Source of the DNA: Verrucomicrobiota bacterium
GTDB taxonomy: Bacteria; Verrucomicrobiota; Verrucomicrobiia; Limisphaerales; CAZBKV01
NCBI GenBank assembly: GCA_021160185.1
Contig: JAGHDA010000206.1
Span: 1 to 5,157 of the forward strand
Direction of reading: 5' to 3'
Length of the DNA: 5,157 nt
Below the pieces are notes generated by a model. The model did not search any database, was not told the origin of the DNA, and was given only the letters and a program-made list of their open reading frames with translations. A program made the translations under genes and the position numbers. Positions 1-5,157 of the stretch are shown piece after piece. Every line of letters begins with the position of its first letter. Within the stretch, counting starts at the first letter, position 1.

Positions 1-304
1 AGCCGCGCGCCGTCTTGATTCACCTGAAGGTTTTTCTCCCAATTCGCCTCCCGCCTCGGCGCTGCGGAGATTTGCGAGCGGGAGTGACGTTTCCGGGCTT
101 GCTTCGCCGCCCGCCCTCCCTGTATATGGCAGCCCGTCGGGATCGGCGAGGGCCAGCGTTGGCTGGGGAACTCATGGAAATTGATCGTTTCGAACACGGC
201 TCCGAACCGCTTGATCGCGCGCTGAGGCTCGTCCTTTGCTCGCTTCCGCGCGCGCGGGCGCGGAGGGAGCGGCCGCTTGCGAACCCGGCATAAGAAAGTT
301 TCTC
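1..304. other. Non-coding leader region upstream of the sucrose synthase gene
   Basis: I find no convincing gene in these 304 bases. Open frames exist on both strands, but their conceptual products are arginine/proline-rich, low in information and match no family I recognise. In the frame of the downstream gene there is a TGA at 212-214, so that gene cannot begin further left than this. The stretch probably carries the promoter and 5' leader of the sucrose synthase gene, and possibly the 3' flank of an unseen upstream gene. The heptamer TTGATCG occurs twice, near 181 and 211. That is too little to call an operator. No hairpin-plus-T-run terminator is evident. Confidence 0.6.
99..128 (+). promoter_or_regulatory. 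Weak candidate sigma70-like promoter
   Basis: TTGCTT (99-104) and TATATG (123-128) are separated by 18 bases and lie about 177 bases before the proposed sucrose synthase start. The match to TTGACA is 3 of 6 and to TATAAT is 4 of 6. This is the most AT-rich promoter-like pair I can see in an otherwise GC-rich leader. Such matches arise by chance easily and the host sigma-factor consensus is unknown, so it is only a candidate. Confidence 0.2.
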
Positions 305-2704
305 ATGCCCGCCACGTTGATTAAGAGTCTGGAGCAGACGTTGAAAGCCTATCCGAAAGAGGCTGCGGCTCTGCTCCAATGTTATCTGGGACTGAACCGG
401 CCTTTCCTGCTTCGCTCCGACCTGGTGGACCAGGCCGGGGCCTTTTGCGCCTGCGAGGCGGGCAGCGCGCTGCGCCTCTCGCCGCTGGCCAACGCGATCC
501 GCGCCGCCCAGGAAGCGGTGATCGCCTACCCGGCTTTTTATCTGGCGATCCGCCCCGACATCGCCAAGTGGCAATTTCTGCGAATCAATGCGGAGGACTT
601 GAGTTGCGAAGAGGTTTCCGCCTCGGCGTTTCTGGAGGCAAAGGAGGCGCTCGTGGAGCCGGGCAAGCCGCGTCCGGATTGGACGTTGGAGATCGACTTC
701 GGGCCGTTCGAGCGGGAGTTTCCGAAGATGGAGCGAGCCCGCTCCATCGGCCGGGGCGTCGAGTTTCTGAACCGCTATCTCTCCAGCAGGCTGTTTGCCG
801 AAAAAGAACAGGGCAACCGCCGCCTGCTGGAGTTCCTCCGTCTCCACCATTACCGCGGCAAGCAACTGATGCTCGGCCGCGAGGTGGATTCCTTGGAAAA
901 ACTCAGCCGCGCCCTCTCCGAAGCTCAGAATTTTTTGGAGACGCTGGATCCCAAAACGAATCAGACCGAATTTCAGGAAGCGCTTCGCGAGAAGGGTTTC
1001 GAGCCGGGCTGGGGGCGCACCGCGCGCCAGGCTTTGGAAACAATGAGCCTGTTGGCCGAAATCCTTGAAGCGCCCGATCCGCTGAGCTTGGAACGTTTCC
1101 TGGGCTCGATTCCGATGATTTTCAACCTGGTCATCCTCTCGCCCCACGGCTATTTCGGGCAAAGCAACGTGCTCGGCCTGCCCGACACCGGCGGGCAGGT
1201 CGTCTACATCCTCGACCAGGTCCGGGCGCTTGAGAAGGAGATGCGCCGGTTCTGCTTCGAGCAAGGCCTGGACATCGAGCCGCAGATCCTGATTTTCACC
1301 CGCCTGATCCCCGAGGCGGAGGGGACGACCTGCAATCGGCCCGAAGAGCCGGTGCGAGGGACCCGCAACGTGCGGATCATTCGCGTCCCGTTCCGAACGC
1401 CGGACGGCGCGGCGGTTCCCCATTGGATCTCGCGATTCAAGGTCTGGCCCTATCTGGAGCGCTACGCCCGGGAAGTCTGCGTGGAAATCGAGCAGCGACT
1501 GGGCGGCCGGCCGGACCTGATCATCGGGAACTATTCGGACGGCAACCTGACGGCCACGCTGGCGGCGCGTTGGATGGGCGTGACCCAATGCAACATCGCC
1601 CACGCCCTGGAAAAGACGAAATACCTTTACTCGGACCTCTATTGGAAGGATCACGAGCCGGAGCACCATTTCTCCTGCCAGTTCACGGCGGACCTGATCG
1701 CGATGAACGCGGCGGATTTCATCATCGCCAGCACCTACCAGGAAATCGCCGGCACGCGGGAAACCATCGGCCAGTACGAGAGCTACAATCACTTCACCAT
1801 GCCGGGGCTTTACCGGACGCTCCGGGGCGTCAGCCCCTTCGATCCGAAGTTCAACATCGTCTCGCCGGGGGCCGATCCGCAGTTTTTCTTCCCCTACACG
1901 CAGCGGCGCAAAGGAAGCAGGAAGGCTCGGGAAGAGGTTGAGCGGCTGGTGTTTGGACCGCCCGGAACCGAGGCGCTGGGCGGATGGAGCGAACCGGACA
2001 AGCCGCCGGTTTTCGCCATGTCGCGCCTGGACCGGATCAAGAACATGGCCGGACTCGCGGCGTGGTACGGCCGGTCCGCCGAGCTGCGCCGGGAAACCAA
2101 CCTCCTCCTTGTGGGCGGACAGTTTGATCCGGAGCGCTCCAAGGACGCCGAGGAGCGCGAGCAAATCGAAAAACTCCGCGCGTTGATCGAGGAGCACAAC
2201 CTGGAAGGACAGGTTCGGTGGATCACGATGCAAACCGACAAGGCGCGCGTGGGCGAGCTTTATCGATTGGTCGCCCGCCGGCGAGGCGTCTTCGTCCAGC
2301 CCGCCCTTTTCGAGGCGTTCGGCCTAACGGTCATCGAGGCCATGAGCTGCGGGCTGCCGGTGTTCGCCACCCGTTACGGCGGCCCGCTGGAGATCATCGA
2401 GCACGGCCGCTCCGGCTTCCACATCGATCCGAACCACGGAGACGAAGCGGCGCAGGCGATCGCCGAGTTTCTATGGGAAAGCCGCCGCGACCCCGCCTGG
2501 TGGAAGCGGATTTCAGACGGCGCTCTCAGCCGCGTGGCCGAGCGATACACCTGGAGTTTGTACGCGCGCCGGCTGCTCACCCTTTCCCGCGTGTACGGGT
2601 TCTGGAAGTACATCTCGCGCATCGAGCGGGAAGAAACCCGCCGGTATCTGGACATGTTCTACGGGCTTATGTATCGCCCGTTGGCGGCCAAAGCGGGCGA
2701 GTAG
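305..2704 (+). CDS. susA: Sucrose synthase (GT4 family, full length)
   Basis: Encodes 799 residues, the usual size of sucrose synthase, a cytoplasmic enzyme that reversibly converts sucrose plus NDP to NDP-glucose plus fructose. The N-terminal regulatory and EPBD-like regions (about 1-265) precede a GT-B fold. The GT-B N-half carries HGYFGQSNVLG at 281-291 with PDTGGQ at 293-298, the plant/bacterial signature, and H433 in IAHALEKTKY. The C-half carries the phosphate-binding pair R574 and K579 (SRLDRIKN) and the E-x7-E motif at E670/E678 (EAFGLTVIE). The C-terminus (RRYLDMFYGLMYRPLA) matches the family end. The ATG at 305 is chosen because homology begins just after it and AAGAAAG lies at 292-298. 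A TTG at 236 would add 23 unlikely residues. The gene stands alone: no sucrose-phosphate synthase or phosphatase is visible nearby. The gene and product identity are secure. The exact start and NDP preference are less so. Confidence 0.97.
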   Translation: MPATLIKSLEQTLKAYPKEAAALLQCYLGLNRPFLLRSDLVDQAGAFCACEAGSALRLSPLANAIRAAQEAVIAYPAFYLAIRPDIAKWQFLRINAEDLSCEEVSASAFLEAKEALVEPGKPRPDWTLEIDFGPFEREFPKMERARSIGRGVEFLNRYLSSRLFAEKEQGNRRLLEFLRLHHYRGKQLMLGREVDSLEKLSRALSEAQNFLETLDPKTNQTEFQEALREKGFEPGWGRTARQALETMSLLAEILEAPDPLSLERFLGSIPMIFNLVILSPHGYFGQSNVLGLPDTGGQVVYILDQVRALEKEMRRFCFEQGLDIEPQILIFTRLIPEAEGTTCNRPEEPVRGTRNVRIIRVPFRTPDGAAVPHWISRFKVWPYLERYAREVCVEIEQRLGGRPDLIIGNYSDGNLTATLAARWMGVTQCNIAHALEKTKYLYSDLYWKDHEPEHHFSCQFTADLIAMNAADFIIASTYQEIAGTRETIGQYESYNHFTMPGLYRTLRGVSPFDPKFNIVSPGADPQFFFPYTQRRKGSRKAREEVERLVFGPPGTEALGGWSEPDKPPVFAMSRLDRIKNMAGLAAWYGRSAELRRETNLLLVGGQFDPERSKDAEEREQIEKLRALIEEHNLEGQVRWITMQTDKARVGELYRLVARRRGVFVQPALFEAFGLTVIEAMSCGLPVFATRYGGPLEIIEHGRSGFHIDPNHGDEAAQAIAEFLWESRRDPAWWKRISDGALSRVAERYTWSLYARRLLTLSRVYGFWKYISRIEREETRRYLDMFYGLMYRPLAAKAGE

Positions 2705-2706
2705 CC

Positions 2707-2748
2707 AAAAAAGAAGGGGCGTGTCGGGCTCTCCCGCACGCCCCCTTC
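2707..2748 (-). terminator. Rho-independent terminator in the convergent gap
   Basis: A stem of about 15 base pairs is formed by 2713-2728 and 2733-2748, with loop CTCT. It pairs GAAGGGG with CCCC-TTC (one bulged C), CGTG with CACG, and after a bulged T, CGGG with CCCG. On the minus strand the stem is followed directly by six T (complement of A2707-2712), the classical intrinsic terminator layout. It sits 21 bases beyond the stop of the DUF1080 gene and so ends the minus-strand unit. On the plus strand no T-run follows, so its effect on sucrose synthase transcripts may be partial. Confidence 0.88.
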
Positions 2749-2768
2749 GGGCGAAACGCAACTTCAGA

Positions 2769-3506
2769 CTACTTCCGAGCCGGTCCCTTCGGCAGCGGGC
2801 GAATCCAAATGAGACGATACCGCACCGGGCAGCCGTGGTCCTGAAGCATCAGCGGCCCCTTTTCCGTCACCCCGCGGAAGGCGGCCGCCGTGGTGGCATG
2901 GCGCACCGGCACATGGTCCTGAATCAGGATTCCATTATGGAACACCGTGAAGGAGCCCGGCACGATCGTCTTGCCGTCCGCGGCAAGACGCGGGGGATGG
3001 AAGACAATGTCGTAAGTCTGCCATTCTCCCGGCTTGCGACAGGCGTTTACCAGAGGCGGGAAATTCCCATAGAAGGCCCCGGCCTGGCCGTCCGGATAGG
3101 TCTTGTTACGGTAGGAATCGAGGATCTGGATTTCGTAGCGGCCCTGGAGGTACACGCCGCTGTTGCCGCGTCCCTGCCCGCTGCCTTTGACCGCTTTCGG
3201 CGCCGCCCACTCGACATGGAGCTGGCAGTCTGCAAACTCTTGTTTGGTGAAAATATTGCCTGTGCCGTTCACCTCCATCGCGCCGTCCGCCAGCTTCCAC
3301 CCCGCCGGGCCGCCGCGGGCGTTGCGCCACTGGGAGAGATCCTTGCCGTCGAACAACACGATAGCGTCCGAGGGAATCGGCGCGGGCGGTCCTGGAGGCC
3401 CCGGATCCACTACGGGCGGTTCGGCCCACTCAGCGGCTGCCAGACCGGCAGCCAGACACAACGCCATCGTCGTTCCTATCCTGCTCCAACGGATGTGTGT
3501 TCTCAT
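2769..3506 (-). CDS. Secreted DUF1080 (3-keto-disaccharide hydrolase-like) protein
   Basis: A 245-residue protein with a Sec-type signal peptide: basic residues at 2-9, a hydrophobic core at about 12-24, and likely cleavage after AAA at 23-25. A proline-rich linker (29-45) leads to one DUF1080 domain (about 48-238), a concanavalin-like jelly roll. Family marks are LFDGKDLSQW (51-60), GNSGVYL (114-120), YEIQILDS (124-131), the GEWQTYDIVF strand (160-169) and LQDHG (221-225). Some family members hydrolyse 3-keto-disaccharides and many others are uncharacterised, so the substrate here is unknown. The protein should act outside the cytoplasm. It lies 50 bases downstream of leuD on the same strand and probably shares its transcript, but it also has its own strong ribosome binding site. 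It is a single-domain member with no added cytochrome or lectin module. Family assignment is firm, the enzymatic role is not. Confidence 0.93.
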   Translation of the reverse strand: MRTHIRWSRIGTTMALCLAAGLAAAEWAEPPVVDPGPPGPPAPIPSDAIVLFDGKDLSQWRNARGGPAGWKLADGAMEVNGTGNIFTKQEFADCQLHVEWAAPKAVKGSGQGRGNSGVYLQGRYEIQILDSYRNKTYPDGQAGAFYGNFPPLVNACRKPGEWQTYDIVFHPPRLAADGKTIVPGSFTVFHNGILIQDHVPVRHATTAAAFRGVTEKGPLMLQDHGCPVRYRLIWIRPLPKGPARK

Positions 3507-3515
3507 GAGTGCGTT

Positions 3516-3522
3516 CTCCTTT
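3516..3522 (-). promoter_or_regulatory. Strong Shine-Dalgarno of the DUF1080 gene
   Basis: Read on the minus strand, AAAGGAG ends 9 bases before the ATG at 3504-3506. It is the clearest ribosome binding site in the window and fixes the DUF1080 start. It also suggests that this gene is translated independently of leuD even if co-transcribed with it. Confidence 0.8.
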
Positions 3523-3556
3523 CAATCGCGGCCTCGGGGCGCGCCTCTGTTCGCGC

Positions 3557-4114
3557 TTACGAACCGGCGCCGGCCATCATTCCGCTTTTCCGGGCGTATT
3601 CGAACAGTCCTCCCGCGTCAATAACCGTTTTCACCTCGCCCAACGGTTTCAAGGGCCAGCGTCGGCCGCTTGCCTCCTGGATCAGCTCCCCGGCTTCCAA
3701 GTCGAGGGCGACCAGGTCGCCCGTCTTGAGGACCTCACAAAGGCGGTCGCGGCTCTCGCACGGATACAGCTCGCCGGTCGCCATGCAGTTGCGGAAGAAG
3801 ATCCGCGCGAACCCTTCGGCGACCACCGCCCGGCAGCCGGCCGAGCCGAGGGCGACCGGGGCGTGCTCTCGAGAGCTGCCGCAGCCGAAGTTCTTGCCGG
3901 CGATCACGATGGGGTATGCGGAGTCCAACTGACCGGGCTCCACATACCGGACGGGATACGCGGACTCAGGCAGGCCGCAAAGCGCGTAGCCGCCGAGCTT
4001 TTCGTATTCCTCGGGAATCGTCGGCACCAGATTCAGGTATTCCGCTGGGATGATCTGGTCGGTGTCGATGTTGTCCCCTACTACATAAACCGGTCCTTTG
4101 ATCACAGACGCCAT
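3557..4114 (-). CDS. leuD: 3-isopropylmalate dehydratase small subunit
   Basis: A 185-residue cytoplasmic protein, the swivel-domain subunit that joins LeuC (with its 4Fe-4S cluster) to isomerise 2-isopropylmalate to 3-isopropylmalate in leucine synthesis. Signatures are GDNIDTDQIIP (13-23), GKNFGCGSSREHAP (73-86), the substrate-binding stretch typical of the aconitase swivel domain, and ARIFFRN (103-109). The length fits the short LeuD/HacB-type subfamily rather than the roughly 200-residue E. coli type. Within that group, homoaconitase or dimethylmalate dehydratase small subunits look alike, so the leucine assignment is likely but not proved. The ATG at 4112-4114 is chosen because the family N-terminus starts there. 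The frame stays open further upstream, but that part is antisense to the lipoprotein gene. Only a weak GGGG lies upstream. No leuC adjoins it here, since the gene upstream is divergent. Confidence 0.94.
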   Translation of the reverse strand: MASVIKGPVYVVGDNIDTDQIIPAEYLNLVPTIPEEYEKLGGYALCGLPESAYPVRYVEPGQLDSAYPIVIAGKNFGCGSSREHAPVALGSAGCRAVVAEGFARIFFRNCMATGELYPCESRDRLCEVLKTGDLVALDLEAGELIQEASGRRWPLKPLGEVKTVIDAGGLFEYARKSGMMAGAGS

Positions 4115-4259
4115 GGTTTCAGTCTGCCCCGCCCGCTCGCGTCTGGCAAGTCGGCGGCGGTCCCTCGATGCGTCGTCGGACGCGGCGTGACAAAAGCGGC
4201 CTTCCCCTTCCGAAGAGTTTGCGTTGCCTCCGCTGCCGCGGCGGCGCCATGCTTCAGAC
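4115..4259. promoter_or_regulatory. Divergent intergenic region between leuD and the lipoprotein gene
   Basis: These 145 bases separate two gene units pointing away from each other, so both promoters must lie here or within the adjacent coding ends. I see no convincing -35/-10 pair in either direction, as the region is very GC-rich. A small inverted repeat, GCGTC-GTCG-GACGC at 4170-4183, is roughly central and could be an operator half-site pair or mere chance. No T-box, leader peptide or other leucine-responsive element is recognisable upstream of leuD. Confidence 0.5.
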
Positions 4260-4811
4260 ATGGGAACGGGGTTATGGAAAAGCGGAGGCTGCCTCCTCCT
4301 GATTGCGGCCGCCTTGGCCGGCGGATGCCGTCGCCCGGCGACGGCTGCCCGCGTCGAGGAAGGGCCTTCCCAGCGGCATTGGTATTTGGACCGGGCGCAG
4401 CCGCCGCTGCCGACGATTCCCTTGTGGGTAGGCGCGGAGACGTTGACGGCCGAAGTGGCCCGCACGACAACGCAGATTGCCACGGGGATGATGTATCGGA
4501 CCAACATGGCCGAGAACGCCGCGATGCTTTTCGTCTTTCGCGGCCCTGCCAAGCGCTCCTTCTACATGCGCAACACCAAGATCCCCCTCTCAGTGGCCTA
4601 TCTGGATCCGGAGGGCTACATCCTTGAAATTTACGACATGCAACCGATGGACGAAACGCCGGTCGAGTCGGTCAGCTCCAATGTCCAGTACGCTCTGGAA
4701 ACGCGGCAGGGGTGGTTCAAGCGGCGCGGCATCGGGCCGGGGGCTTTGGTGCGGGCGCCTTTTGGAGGATTGAACGAGGTGGACTGGCGCACATTGCGGC
4801 CTCTCCGATGA
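4260..4811 (+). CDS. DUF192-family lipoprotein
   Basis: A 183-residue protein. The N-terminus from the ATG at 4260 is a lipoprotein signal: K7, a hydrophobic run (11-20) and the lipobox LAGGC with the predicted lipidated C23. A spacer of about 30 residues leads to a DUF192 domain (about 56-168), a small beta-rich fold of unknown function that is common in bacteria and archaea. Family marks are GMMYR (76-80), MLFVF (89-93), FYMRNTKIPLSVAYLD (101-116) and EIYDMQP (123-129). The protein is probably anchored to the periplasmic face of a membrane. A TTG at 4224 is in frame and would add 12 arginine/proline-rich residues. The ATG gives a proper signal peptide, although no good ribosome binding site precedes it. 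Its stop overlaps the next start (ATGA at 4808-4811), so it is translationally coupled to nadE. The family call is firm and the function unknown. Confidence 0.9.
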   Translation: MGTGLWKSGGCLLLIAAALAGGCRRPATAARVEEGPSQRHWYLDRAQPPLPTIPLWVGAETLTAEVARTTTQIATGMMYRTNMAENAAMLFVFRGPAKRSFYMRNTKIPLSVAYLDPEGYILEIYDMQPMDETPVESVSSNVQYALETRQGWFKRRGIGPGALVRAPFGGLNEVDWRTLRPLR

Positions 4812-5157
4812 AACTGGCTCTGCTTCAGATCGACGCGACGATCGGCGATTTCGCCGGCAACTGCGAACGCATCCTGGAAGGCTACCGCCGAGCCGCCGCC
4901 GCAGGCGCCGAGCTGGTCCTGACGCCCGAGCTGGCCCTAACGGGCTATCCGCCGCGGGATCTGCTCCTGCGACCGGCGTTTCTCGCGCGCGCCCGGGAGC
5001 TGGAGGGCCTGGCGGCGGAGATCGGCGAGACCGGCCTGGTGGCGGGGTTTGCGGGGCGCAACGAGAGCGGCGCGGGGCGGCCGGCGACAAACTCAGCGGC
5101 CCTTCTCCACCGAGGCGGGATCGCCGCTGTGCGCCACAAGATCCTGCTGCCCACCTA
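4808..5157 (+). CDS. nadE: Glutamine-dependent NAD+ synthetase, N-terminal part (cut by window edge)
   Basis: The 116 visible residues are the start of the nitrilase-fold glutaminase domain found at the N-terminus of two-domain NAD+ synthetases. This domain releases ammonia from glutamine for the C-terminal synthetase domain, which amidates nicotinate adenine dinucleotide with ATP to form NAD+ in the cytoplasm. Visible marks are MKLALLQIDATIGDF at the start, the catalytic glutamate E41 in PELALTGYPPRDLL (40-54), whose GYPPxDLL is typical of NadE rather than other nitrilases, and the catalytic lysine K111 in HKILLPT at the edge. The catalytic cysteine and the whole synthetase domain lie beyond the window. 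The start overlaps the lipoprotein stop by four bases. Another carbon-nitrogen hydrolase is possible but less likely given the GYPPRDLL motif. Confidence 0.93.
   Translation, partial: MKLALLQIDATIGDFAGNCERILEGYRRAAAAGAELVLTPELALTGYPPRDLLLRPAFLARARELEGLAAEIGETGLVAGFAGRNESGAGRPATNSAALLHRGGIAAVRHKILLPT

Noticed and set aside
15..293. A 92-codon open frame in the leader region, starting with TTG
   Set aside because: It has no convincing ribosome binding site and an arginine/proline-rich composition, and it matches no family known to me.
236..304. Upstream TTG start adding 23 residues to sucrose synthase
   Set aside because: The extension is alanine-rich with no family similarity, and the ATG at 305 gives the normal N-terminus and length.
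20..2233. A 737-codon open frame on the minus strand, opposite sucrose synthase
   Set aside because: It is a mirror of the codon bias of the real gene in GC-rich DNA. The product has no recognisable domain, is rich in Arg, Gly and Leu, and lies antisense to an unmistakable sucrose synthase.
2721..3932. A 403-codon plus-strand open frame across the DUF1080 gene and part of leuD
   Set aside because: It is antisense to two genes with clear family signatures, begins inside the terminator hairpin and has low-complexity content.
4115..4552. Upstream in-frame extension of leuD to about 331 residues
   Set aside because: The added residues are not family-like and overlap the lipoprotein gene on the other strand. 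The LeuD family N-terminus starts at the ATG at 4112-4114.
3509..4627. A 372-codon plus-strand open frame across leuD and part of the lipoprotein gene
   Set aside because: It is antisense to leuD and out of frame with the DUF192 gene, with no domain signature.
4590..5154. Minus-strand open frames opposite the lipoprotein and nadE genes
   Set aside because: Their products are Arg/Pro/Ser-rich low-complexity shadows of the coding strand.

Overview
The window is compact, GC-rich bacterial chromosome. It holds four complete protein genes and the start of a fifth. I see no RNA genes, mobile elements, CRISPR arrays or long repeats. The best guess for the source is the Planctomycetes-Verrucomicrobia group (PVC) or a similar environmental phylum. 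The reasons are a secreted DUF1080 (3-keto-disaccharide hydrolase-like) protein, a family expanded in those phyla, a bacterial sucrose synthase, and the mostly weak Shine-Dalgarno signals. This is an inference from gene content, not a marker-based placement.

Layout, left to right. Bases 1-304 contain no convincing gene and probably hold the leader and promoter of the next gene. Bases 305-2704 (+) encode a full-length sucrose synthase, with all catalytic motifs, that closely resembles the plant enzyme. A 64-base convergent gap follows. It is almost filled by a strong hairpin with a T-tract on the minus strand, the terminator for the genes arriving from the right. Those genes are read on the minus strand as a probable two-gene unit: leuD (3557-4114), the small subunit of isopropylmalate isomerase, then a secreted DUF1080 protein (2769-3506) 50 bases downstream. 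A 145-base divergent region (4115-4259) separates leuD from a second plus-strand unit. That unit is a DUF192-family lipoprotein (4260-4811), overlapped through ATGA by the start of nadE, the glutamine-dependent NAD+ synthetase, which runs off the right edge.

Functionally this is mostly housekeeping and carbon metabolism: sucrose/NDP-glucose interconversion, leucine biosynthesis, NAD synthesis and an extracytoplasmic sugar-related protein. I did not find evidence for a new multi-gene system. The most notable points are the orphan plant-like sucrose synthase with a mixed nucleotide-specificity motif, leuD without an adjacent leuC but coupled to a secreted DUF1080 protein, and the strand-asymmetric terminator between the convergent genes.
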